Origin: Crambe crambe
Taxonomy: Eukaryota > Porifera > Demospongiae > Poecilosclerida > Crambeidae
Reading direction: 5' to 3'
Assembly (NCBI GenBank): GCA_963924555.1
Contig: OZ004586.1
Coordinates: 8,779,634-8,843,633, forward strand
DNA length: 64,000 nt
A program made the translations under genes and the position numbers. Positions 34,331 through 42,558 of this stretch are shown here, piece after piece; the first letter of the stretch is position 1, and each line of letters opens with the position of its first letter. The notes below the pieces were generated by a model that was not told where the DNA came from, did no database searches, and was given only the letters and a program-made list of their open reading frames with translations.

Positions 34331-34740
34331 GTATATAACCTACATGGCTAAATTAGGTGCCCCGGGTTAATACAGGTTGAGGTTATAAACCTACATGGCT
34401 AAATTAGGTGCCCCCGGGTTAATACAGGTTGAGGTTATAAACCTACATGGCTAAATTAGGTGCCCCCGGGTTAATACAGGTTGAGGTTATAAACCTACAT
34501 GGCTAAATTAGGTGCCCCCGGGTTAATACAGGTTGAGGTTATAAACCTACATGGCTAAATTAGGTGCCCCCCGGGTTAATACAGGTTGAGGTTATAAACC
34601 TACATGGCTAAATTAGGTGCCCCCGGGTTAATACAGGTTGAGGTTATAAACCTACATGGCTAAATTAGGTGCCCCCGGGTTAATACAGGTTGAGGTTATA
34701 AACCTACATGGCTAAATTAGGTGCCCCTGGGTTAAGACCT
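34331..34740. repeat. ~52-bp minisatellite
   Basis: GTTATAAACCTACATGGCTA, AATTAGGTGCCCCCGGG and TTAATACAGGTTGAG repeat about 7.5 times. Copies differ mostly in the length of the C-run. Confidence 0.9.
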
Positions 34741-34744
34741 CAAC

Positions 34745-36960
34745 CTACAGGTTAAGGAGATAAGCCCTCAGATTTCTTCAGGTTTCTTCAGGTTAGGTTC
34801 AGGTTAGGTTAGGTTGAGGTTAGAGGTCCAAATCGGCCCGAAGGGCATATGTACACCCCCTAGGGGATCTCTATGGCACATGGGGGCAGGGTTAGCTGTC
34901 CTGGGGGCAATTTCATCTGGATTACCACGAAATTATCCCTCATGCTTCTCAGGTTATCCCTCCTGACTGTTTTCCACCCATTCAGGTTTCTTCAGGTTTC
35001 TTCAGGTTTCTTCAGGTTAGGTTAGGTTGAGGTTAGGTTGAGGTTAGAGGTCCAAATCGGCCCTAAGGGCATATGTACACCCCCTAGGGGATCTCTATGG
35101 TACATGAGGGCAGGGTTAGCTGTCCTGGGGGCATTTTCATCCGGACTACCACGAGGTTATCCCCCATGCCTCTCGGGTTATCCCTCCTGACTGTTTTCCA
35201 CCCATTCAGGTTTCTTCAGGTTTCTTCAGGTTTCTTCAGGTTAGGTTAGGTTGAGGTTAGGTTGAGGTTAGAGGTCCAAATCGGCCCTAAGGGCATATGT
35301 ACACCCCCTAGGGGATCTCTATGACACATGGGGGCAGGGTTAGCTGTCCTGGGGGCAATTTCATCTGGATTACCACGAAATTATCCCTCATGCTTCTCAG
35401 GTTATCCCTCCTGACTGTTTTCCACCCATTCAGGTTTCTTCAGGTTTCTTCAGGTTAGGTTAGGTTGAGGTTAGGTTGAGGTTAGAGGTCCAAATCGGCC
35501 CTAAGGGCATATGTACACCCCCTAGGGTATCTCTATGGCACATGGGGGCAGGGTTAGCTGTCCTGGGGGCAATTTCATCTGGATTACCACGAAATTATCC
35601 CTCATGCTTCTCAGGTTATCCCTCCTGACTGTTTTCCACCCATTCAGGTTTCTTCAGGTTTCTTCAGGTTTCTTCAGGTTAGGTTAGGTTGAGGTTAGGT
35701 TGAGGTTAGAGGTCCAAATCGGCCCTAAGGGCATATGTACACCCCCTAGGGGATCTCTATGGTACATGAGGGCAGGGTTAGCTGTCCTGGGGGCATTTTC
35801 ATCCGGACTACCACGAGGTTATCCCCCATGCCTCTCGGGTTATCCCTCCTGACTGTTTTCCACCCATTCAGGTTTCTTCAGGTTTCTTCAGGTTTCTTCA
35901 GGTTAGGTTAGGTTGAGGTTAGGTTGAGGTTAGAGGTCCAAATCGGCCTGAAGGGCATATGTACACCCCCTAGGGGATCTCTATGGCACATGAGGGCAGG
36001 GTTAGCTGTCCTGGGGGCATTTTCATCCGGACTACCACGAGGTTATCCCTCATGCTTCTCAGGTTATCCCTCCTGACTGTTTTCCACCCATTCAGGTTTC
36101 TTCAGGTTTCTTCAGGTTTCTTCAGGTTAGGTTAGGTTGAGGTTAGGTTGAGGTTAGAGGTCCAAATCGGCCCTAAGGGCATATGTACACCCCCTAGGGG
36201 ATCTCTATGGCACATGGGGGCAGGGTTAGCTGTCCTGGGGGCAATTTCATCTGGATTACCACGAAATTATCCCTCATGCTTCTCAGGTTATCCCTCCTGA
36301 CTGTTTTCCACCCATTCAGGTTTCTTCAGGTTTCTTCAGGTTAGGTTAGGTTGAGGTTAGGTTGAGGTTAGAGGTCCAAATCGGCCCTAAGGGCATATGT
36401 ACACCCCCTAGGGGATCTCTATGGCACATGAGGGCAGGGTTAGCTGTCCTGGGGGCAATTTCATCTGGATTACCACGAAATTATCCCTCATGCTTCTCAG
36501 GTTATCCCTCCTGACTGTTTTCCACCCATTCAGGTTTCTTCAGGTTTCTTCAGGTTTCTTCAGGTTAGGTTAGGTTGAGGTTAGGTTGAGGTTAGAGGTC
36601 CAAATCGGCCCTAAGGGCATATGTACACCCCCTAGGGGATCTCTATGGTACATGAGGGCAGGGTTAGCTGTCCTGGGGGCATTTTCATCTGGATTACCAC
36701 GAAATTATCCCTCATGCTTCTCAGGTTATCCCTCCTGACTGTTTTCCACCCATTCAGGTTTCTTCAGGTTAGGTTCAGGTTAGGTTAGGTTGAGGTTAGA
36801 GGTCAAAATCGGCCCGAAGGGCAAATGTACACCCCCTGGGGGATCTGTAGTGCTCATGGGGGCAAGGTTAAATGTCCTGGGGGGATTTTATTCAGAGGTT
36901 ATCCCCCATGCTTCTCAGGTTATCCCTCCTGACTGTTTTCTACCCATTCATGGCTATTTT
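34745..36960. repeat. ~224-bp satellite, about 10 copies
   Basis: Units start with 2-3 copies of CAGGTTTCTT, then AGGTTAGGTTGAGGTTAGG, TCCAAATCGGCCCTAAGG, CCCCCTAGGGGATCTCTATG, GGGGGCAGGGTTAGCTGTCC and TTATCCCTCATGCTTCTC. At least two variants alternate (ATTACCACGAAATTATCC and ACTACCACGAGGTTATCC). No coding potential. Confidence 0.9.
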
Positions 36961-37480
36961 TTGGGCCCCCTAGGTTTGATCAGGTTTGATCAGGTTTGAT
37001 TATTGGTCGAAAATGACCATGGGGGCCTCGAATTTAGCCGTGAGGGCATTTTTTTAGTCCTAAGGGACGTTTTTTTAGCCATTAGGGCTCGATATTATCC
37101 ATGAGGGATGCCATGAGGGCCTTGCTCAAAAGAAAATTGTAGTTTATCCCCCAAGGTTGGTAACCTGACCCCTGTGGCATCAAAACCCATCCCTCAACTC
37201 AAAATAAGACCAGTTTTTAGTCCTAAGGGCCGGGTTATGTTGCCACGAGGGATAACCGGGTGCTCATGAGGGCAAGGTTAAGGTAGCTTTAGGGATATTT
37301 CCCTCATGCTACCGAACCTGGCCCCCATGCTTATCAGGTTTGCCCTCAGGCTCGAAACCTAACCTCAGGTTAAACCTGAGGTTTCTTCAGTTTTCTTTAA
37401 ATCCCTAGTTTTCGAGATCGATTTTGCCCTCAAGGGCCAAGGTTTCTCGGCATGGGGGCGATTTTTAGCCCTAAGGGAAC
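36961..37480. repeat. Degenerate G-rich subtelomeric repeats
   Basis: Words such as TGAGGGCATTTTTTTAG, GGTTTGATCA and CATGAGGGC recur irregularly. The stretch ends directly at a telomeric tract at 37481. No gene seen. Confidence 0.6.
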
Positions 37481-37538
37481 CTAGGGCTAGGGCTAGGGCT
37501 AGGGCTAGGGCTAGGGCTAGGGCTAGGGCTAGGGCTAG
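37481..37538. repeat. Interstitial telomeric tract 1 (58 bp)
   Basis: About 9.7 perfect CTAGGG units. The right end merges with the CTAGGGCTAG decamer of PLE ORF1 (37529-37538). Confidence 0.95.
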
Positions 37539-37858
37539 TGCATCAAGTTTTGTGTTGAGCGAACCCACGCCTGTGTTCTTCTTTGGGTAGTTCTTTTTGG
37601 CTGTTCTTGTTGCCATTGTTCTTGGTACGTCTGGTGGTAGGAAAGTTCTGGTGAATGAAGTTCTGCGTCTGATAAAACAAAGCAGAGTGGTCTCTGCCAC
37701 AGTTCGATAGCCGGTAGTAAATAGAGTAGAGAGATATAGCAGGTAAAAAATCTTTTTTTTTTTTTTTGGAAAAAAGAAACACCAACGTTTCAACTAGTGG
37801 ATCTAGTCTTCGTCAGGGTGAAATGAATAAAGCACGTGGCGTGTGTGTCTTATATATA
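37529..37858 (-). mobile_element. Short Penelope-like fragment: 5' region and start of ORF1 only
   Basis: Equivalent to 43469-43792 of a full unit: TATA box, hammerhead-like motif, then the first ~29 codons of ORF1. Toward the chromosome it ends exactly at the CTAGGGCTAG decamer and continues as telomere repeat. Toward the telomere it ends at TATATACCTAG and again continues as telomere repeat. It differs from the array copies by a longer T-run (17 against 8), the absence of one GATA, and an extra TA in the TATA region. Remaining ORF1 codons read through the telomeric tract as Ala-Leu repeats. Confidence 0.85.
37780..37820 (-). ncRNA. Hammerhead-like motif in the short PLE fragment
   Basis: Same 41-nt motif as 38156-38196, unchanged in the core. 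Confidence 0.5.
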
Positions 37859-37859
37859 C

Positions 37860-37917
37860 CTAGGGCTAGGGCTAGGGCTAGGGCTAGGGCTAGGGCTAGG
37901 GCTAGGGCTAGGGCTAG
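37860..37917. repeat. Interstitial telomeric tract 2 (58 bp)
   Basis: Perfect CTAGGG units, the same length as tract 1, lying between the short PLE fragment and the tandem PLE array. The right end again merges with the ORF1 decamer (37908-37917). Confidence 0.95.
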
Positions 37918-38224
37918 TGCATCAAGTTTTGTGTTGAGCGAACCCACGCCTGTGTTCTTCTTTGGGTAGTTCTTTTTGGCTGTTCTTGTTGCCATTGTTC
38001 TTGGTACGTCTGGTGGTAGGAAAGTTCTGGTGAATGAAGTTCTGCGTCTGATAGATAAAACAAAGCAGAGTGGTCTCTGCCACAGTTCGATAGCCGGTAG
38101 TAAATAGAGTAGAGAGATATAGCAGGTAAAAAATCTTTTTTTTGGAAAAAAGAAACACCAACGTTTCAACTAGTGGATCTAGTCTTCGTCAGGGTGAAAT
38201 GAATAAAGCACGTGGCGTGTGTGT
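37917..38224 (-). mobile_element. Pseudo-LTR: partial PLE 5' region at the proximal end of the array
   Basis: Contains the leader and the first ~29 codons of ORF1, matching 43478-43785. It lies downstream of the first full unit and would form the 3' end of its transcript. In other units the same sequence is followed by the rest of ORF1. Confidence 0.8.
38156..38196 (-). ncRNA. Hammerhead-like ribozyme motif in the PLE leader
   Basis: On the - strand: CACC, CTGACGA, A, helix II GACTAG/CTAGTT with loop ATCCA, GAA, palindromic ACGT, T and GGTG. CACC with GGTG makes a 4-bp helix I; CTGANGA and GAAA are the invariant hammerhead core. Helix III would be only 1-2 bp, the minimal form reported for Penelope-like elements, which may act as dimers. 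Against it: an extra A after the core and U rather than C at the presumed cleavage position. Predicted cleavage is just before GGTG. Confidence 0.55.
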
Positions 38225-38314
38225 CTTATATACCTAGCTATATGAGTGTTCTGATTGGTCAACGTTTGGTGAGTCTGATTGGTCGGCTATGACGTATTGG
38301 CAATGACGTATTGG
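38225..38314 (-). promoter_or_regulatory. PLE RNA polymerase II promoter: four CCAAT, two CRE-like sites, TATA box
   Basis: On the - strand: CCAAT at 38310-38314, 38296-38300, 38278-38282 and 38254-38258; CGTCA at 38304-38308 and 38290-38294; TATATAAG at 38225-38232. Transcription would begin roughly 25-30 bp downstream, just before the hammerhead-like motif. Present unchanged in every unit. Confidence 0.6.
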
Positions 38315-38814
38315 CATTTTGCTTCGGCTCCGTCTGGTGGGTGTGGCCTTCACGATCTTTTTCTCGGTCTTGTGTTGGGAGGAGAACTTGCTTCTTTTCT
38401 GTCTCTGTTGGGTCTTTTTCTCTGTTGTTGAGGTGGGATCCTGCAAGTGGTAGTTAGGGATTGTCAGAGGGTGTCTGTTTGGTAATTCTCCGTGTCGGAG
38501 GTGTCTCATTGGGTGTGGTGCTTGGTTCTGGTCTGGTGTTTGGGGCCAGACCCGAACACAGCCTTGATAGTGTCCAGTGTTTGGGGCTGGACAGTTATCT
38601 CGGCTTTGTTTGTAGCAGGGAGACGAATGGGGGTTTTTATTGGGCCAGTTGGGTCTGTAGTGTTTAGTCAGTGGGTGTGGTTCTCCATGTCGGAGATGTC
38701 TCATTGGGTGTGGTGCTTGGTTCTGGTCTGGTGTTTGGGGCCAGACCCGAACACAGCCGTGATAGTGTCCAGTGTTTGGGGCTGGACAGTTATCTTGGCT
38801 TTGTTTGTAGCAAG
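38315..38814. repeat. Region upstream of the PLE promoter with a ~195-bp direct duplication
   Basis: TCGGAGGTGTCTCATTGGG with following TGGTGCTTGGTTCTGGTCTG at 38495 recurs at 38690, and GGGGCTGGACAGTTATCT also appears twice. A 156-codon open frame (38234-38704, -) overlaps the promoter and the duplication. It is basic and low in complexity and I do not regard it as a gene. Confidence 0.6.
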
Positions 38815-39950
38815 GGCTAGGTTTGTACGGGAAGAGTTAGAGTGGGTGTGGTCTTGTGACCACTTCTAGGTGTATAGGGATGGTTTTCTCACAGTGTTAT
38901 GACAACATCTGGATGTATTTGTGTCGGTTTCTTGGCTCCAAGGCTAGGTTTGTATGGCCAAAGGGCTTGGCTAGGGCCAGGGGAAGAACTAGAGGGGGTG
39001 TGGTCTTGTGACCGCTTCTAGGTGTGCAGGGGTGGTTTTCTCACAGTGTTGTGACAACATCTAGGTGTATGTGATGTACTTGTGTTGATTTCTTGACTTT
39101 AAGGCTGGGTTTGTATAGCCAAAGGGCTTAGCTAGGGCCAGGGGAAGAGCTAGAGAGGGTGTGGTCTTGTGACGACCTCTAGGTGTACAGGGGTCGTTTT
39201 CTGACAGTGTTGTGACAACATCTAGGTGTATGGGATGTACTCGTGTGGATTTCTTGACTCCGAGGCTAGGTTTGTATGGTCAAAGGGCTTAGCTAGGGCC
39301 AGGGGAAGAGCTAGAGAGGGTGTGTTCTTGTGACACCTCTAGGCGTACAGGGGTCATTTTCTCACAGTGTTGTGACTACATCTAGGTGTATGGGATGTAC
39401 TTGTGTTGGTTTCTTGACTTCAAGGCTAGGTTTGTATGGTCAAAGGGCTTAGCTAGGGCCAGGGGAAGAGCTAGAGAGGGTGTGGTCTTGTGACAACCTC
39501 TAGGTGTACAGGGGTCGTTTTCTCACGGTGTTGTGACAACATCTAGGTGTATGAGATGTGCTTGTGTTGATTTCTTGACTCCAAGGCTAGGTTTGTATGG
39601 CCAAAGGGCTTAGCTAGGGCCTGGGGAAGAGCTAGAGGGGGTGTGGTCTTGTGGCCACTTTTAGGTGTACAGGGGTCGTTTTCTCATGGTGTTGTAACAA
39701 CATCTAGGTGTATGGGATGTACTTGTGTTGATTTCTTGGCTCCAAGGCTAGGTTTGTATGGCCAAAGGGCTTAGCTAGGGCCAGGGGGAGAGCTAGAGAG
39801 GGTGTGGTCTTGTGACAACCTCTAAGTGTACATGAGGCGTTTTTTCACAGTGTTATGACAACATCTAGGTATATGGGATGTACTTGTGTTGATTTCTTGA
39901 CTCTGAGGTTAGGTTTGTACGGCCAAAGGGCTTAGCTAAGGCTAGGGTAA
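38815..39950. repeat. ~161-bp tandem repeats in the PLE 3' region, unit 1
   Basis: About 7 copies of a unit with GGCTAGGTTTGTATGGCC, AAAGGGCTTAGCTAGGGCC, GGTGTGGTCTTGTGAC and GTGTTGTGACAACATCTAGG. G-rich on the + strand and carrying GCTAGGGCC, a near-match to the telomere repeat. It lies downstream of the ORF2 stop, as a 3' UTR. Confidence 0.85.
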
Positions 39951-40050
39951 GTGGGTGTGGTCTTGTGACCAATTCTAGGGTACGGGGAGGGGTTGGGGAG
40001 GGTGTGGTCTTTTGACCAGATTGTTTGCTTATCTTAGAGTTGATTGGGTG

Positions 40051-42558
40051 TCAATCGAATCTGCTGTTGAGGCCTTTAGGGTAGACTGTGTCCAGTTGGC
40101 TTATCCAGTGGCTCTCTCTTTGTTTGAGGGATTCTGTTTTCGTCTTTTCCAGGACTGTGATTCTTATGTCCCTTGTAAAGTCGTGGAGTGGGTCTGTAAA
40201 GTGCTTATACAAGGGGAGGTTAGTTTTAGTTGTACTGGCCGCTCTGTGGCCAGCTACTCTGGTTCCTATTGTTCTCTGGGTCTGTCCCACATATTGGTTT
40301 CTTTTGGGGCATCTGGTGCATTCCAGTAAGTAGACTACGTTCGATGTCTGACAGTTGGTGTGTTTGGGGGTAGGGAAGGTCTTGTTGTTTTGGTTGGAAG
40401 TAACCCTGGGTTTCCTAGACATTACTCTACAGCACTTGCAACCTGGTGTTGCACATGCTGCCGAGTTGCCATGAAAGTTTGGGGTCACAGGGATCTTTAT
40501 TTCCTGTGTGGACTTGGGGGGGTCCGGGAATTGTTTCAGTTTTGCCCTTACTAGTTTGTTGGCTAGGTTTTTTGGCCTCTTGAGGCTGAGGCAGGGAACA
40601 GGGACATGGTTCTTCTCCTGCTCATTTGGTTTCAGGTTTTCCTTTAACTGTTTCACATTAAGGTCTGGGGTGTATTCTGCGACCAGAAATGTGTCATATT
40701 TTGTTTGGGTGTTTCCCTTGTCTTTTTCTTGTAGGGTGAGGGGTCGTGATTCAAAGGGGACCGACTCTTGTACGTTCTTGATTAGGGATTGTGGGTATCC
40801 TCTGTCTCTGAATATTTGGTACATTTTGTCTTGTATTTTGTTGTACTCTGTTCTGCAAGAGCAGGCTCTGAGGAGTCTGGTCAATTCCCCTTTGACCACG
40901 CCCCTAAATATGTTTCTGGGATGGGCGGAGGAGTATTCCAAGTATTGGAATTTATTTGTCTTTTTAAAGAAGGGTTTGACGTCCAGTGTGCGTGTGTTAT
41001 CAAACCTCTCTCCCTTGTAGATTGTGATGTCGAGGAAGTCCACACTGCTTTCAGAGCATTCGAACGTGAACTTGATCGTGGGGTGTTTTCCGTTTAGATA
41101 CTTGACAAAGTCTTTCAGTGATTCCGGGGAGTCTGGCCAGATGCACAGGACGTCATCTATGTATCTCTTCCATAGGATGGGTGTGGTCGGATGGTCTCGG
41201 AGGAGTTTTTCTTCGAGCGAGGCCATGAAGATGTTGGCATATGCTGGGGCCATCTTAGTTCCCATTGCCGTACCCTGTACTTGGTGGAACATTTTGTCCG
41301 CAAATTGGAAATAGTTTCTGGTTAGGACTATGTTTAGGAGGTCTGACATTGTACCCGGGGGTATTGGTACTTCTTCGGCTTTGGGATTATTTGTGTAGAT
41401 TCTGTCTTTGATTGCCTGTATGCCCTCCTTGTGTGGGATGTTGAGGTACAGTGCTTTGACATCTATGGTTGCTAGGGTGCAGTTTCGTGGGAGTTTGAGT
41501 TTCTCTAGGATGTTAATTAGGTGACCAGTGTTTTTAATGTGTGATTCTATCTGGGGGACAAATGGTTGTATGTGGAGGTCCACTAGTTGGGAAATCTTTT
41601 CTGTGGGGCCTCCACATCCACTAACTATTGGTCTCACCGCTATGGGGTTCTTGTGGATCTTTTTGAGGAAGTAGAGTTGTTGTGTGCGTGGTGTTTCTCC
41701 TTTCTCGAATGTCAGGTATTTTCTGGTAGTCTCATCTATGATTCCCCTTTTGTGCATGACGCTGACGTATGTGTTGATGGCTTCCGTCAGATGTAGTGTG
41801 GGATCACTGTCAATTTGTTGGTAGATTGTGTTGTCAGAGAGGTGGTCTAGGCCATCCCTGACATATCCATCTGTGTCTTCAACCACGATGCCGGAGCCTT
41901 TGTCTGCACTCTTTATGACCAGGGTTTGGTCTGTGGCCAGTTTGTGGAGGGTGTGGCGTTCCTCTGCTGTCATGTTTGAGTTGAACCTCTTGGGGGTGAG
42001 GTCTTCAATGGATCCTTCCACGCGTTGCAGGTAGTCTTCTATCTCTTTGGAGGCTCTGGGTGGGTTCCAGGTGCTCTTTCTCCTGAATGGGTGTGGTTTG
42101 GGTGTGGCTTGGTCTCTGAACCTGTATGCAAGTCTGTTTGACCTCTTAAAGAGTGCAAAGGCATCTAGTAGGTTGGGGGTGTGCATCTTGTTACTGGGGA
42201 CAAATGTCAGGCCTTTGGATAAGACCTTAGTTTCTGTTTCTGTGAGTTTTCTGGAGGAGAGGTTAGTGACGTATTCCTGTGAGGCTATCACGTCATCTGC
42301 CCTCTTCCTGAGTGATCTATTGTATCTACTCTTATGGTTCTCAGGTATGTAGGTTGGAACAATTTTATTGATTCTGAGTTTATATAGTTTTGGTCTTTGG
42401 TGACGTGTATAATTATCTGTGTAGTTACCTATGTAATTATCTAGTTGTACAGTTGTTTTACTGGCCGTACTCCTGGTTACTTGCCAGTATGCCGGAAAAC
42501 CTGCGTGTTCAGAGGAGGCAGCGGGGGTTGCTGCTCCTGCTGAACTCCCTGGGCCCAC
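40051..42558 (-). CDS. PLE ORF2: reverse transcriptase with GIY-YIG endonuclease (unit 1)
   Basis: 835 aa. Residues 295-520 form a Penelope-type RT: LKKIHKNPIAVRPIVSG, motif A TIDVKALYLNIP (Asp366), motif B QGTAMGTKMAPAYANIF (428-444), motif C RYIDDV (Asp468, Asp469), then DFLDI. Residues 700-750 hold a Cys/His cluster (C702, C707, C709, C710, H733, C736, C747, C750). The GIY-YIG domain follows: VVYLLEC (Tyr743), QYVGQT (Tyr756), Arg767, His771, Glu815 in RESHWI, and Asn831 in GLN. All expected catalytic residues are present, so the enzyme looks active. It would copy the PLE RNA and nick DNA. It starts inside ORF1 (overlap 42477-42558) in the -1 frame, so frameshifting or reinitiation is needed. 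No frame-breaking mutation seen. Confidence 0.93.
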   Translation of the reverse strand: MGPGSSAGAATPAASSEHAGFPAYWQVTRSTASKTTVQLDNYIGNYTDNYTRHQRPKLYKLRINKIVPTYIPENHKSRYNRSLRKRADDVIASQEYVTNLSSRKLTETETKVLSKGLTFVPSNKMHTPNLLDAFALFKRSNRLAYRFRDQATPKPHPFRRKSTWNPPRASKEIEDYLQRVEGSIEDLTPKRFNSNMTAEERHTLHKLATDQTLVIKSADKGSGIVVEDTDGYVRDGLDHLSDNTIYQQIDSDPTLHLTEAINTYVSVMHKRGIIDETTRKYLTFEKGETPRTQQLYFLKKIHKNPIAVRPIVSGCGGPTEKISQLVDLHIQPFVPQIESHIKNTGHLINILEKLKLPRNCTLATIDVKALYLNIPHKEGIQAIKDRIYTNNPKAEEVPIPPGTMSDLLNIVLTRNYFQFADKMFHQVQGTAMGTKMAPAYANIFMASLEEKLLRDHPTTPILWKRYIDDVLCIWPDSPESLKDFVKYLNGKHPTIKFTFECSESSVDFLDITIYKGERFDNTRTLDVKPFFKKTNKFQYLEYSSAHPRNIFRGVVKGELTRLLRACSCRTEYNKIQDKMYQIFRDRGYPQSLIKNVQESVPFESRPLTLQEKDKGNTQTKYDTFLVAEYTPDLNVKQLKENLKPNEQEKNHVPVPCLSLKRPKNLANKLVRAKLKQFPDPPKSTQEIKIPVTPNFHGNSAACATPGCKCCRVMSRKPRVTSNQNNKTFPTPKHTNCQTSNVVYLLECTRCPKRNQYVGQTQRTIGTRVAGHRAASTTKTNLPLYKHFTDPLHDFTRDIRITVLEKTKTESLKQRESHWISQLDTVYPKGLNSRFD

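Noticed and set aside
34090-34351. Open frames with repeating MTRARCNSEG or LHLALVIPSE peptides
   Set aside because: Products of a 30-bp minisatellite whose length is a multiple of three.
37365-38169. Long Ala-Leu repeat protein
   Set aside because: It is telomeric DNA read in frame with a truncated ORF1, not a separate gene.
38234-38704. 156-aa open frame (-) upstream of each PLE promoter
   Set aside because: It overlaps the promoter and a 195-bp duplication, is low in complexity and lacks recognisable domains; possibly chance in G-rich DNA.
42477-42558. Slippery heptamer for -1 frameshifting in the ORF overlap
   Set aside because: C- and T-runs are present but no heptamer fits X-XXY-YYZ in the ORF1 frame.
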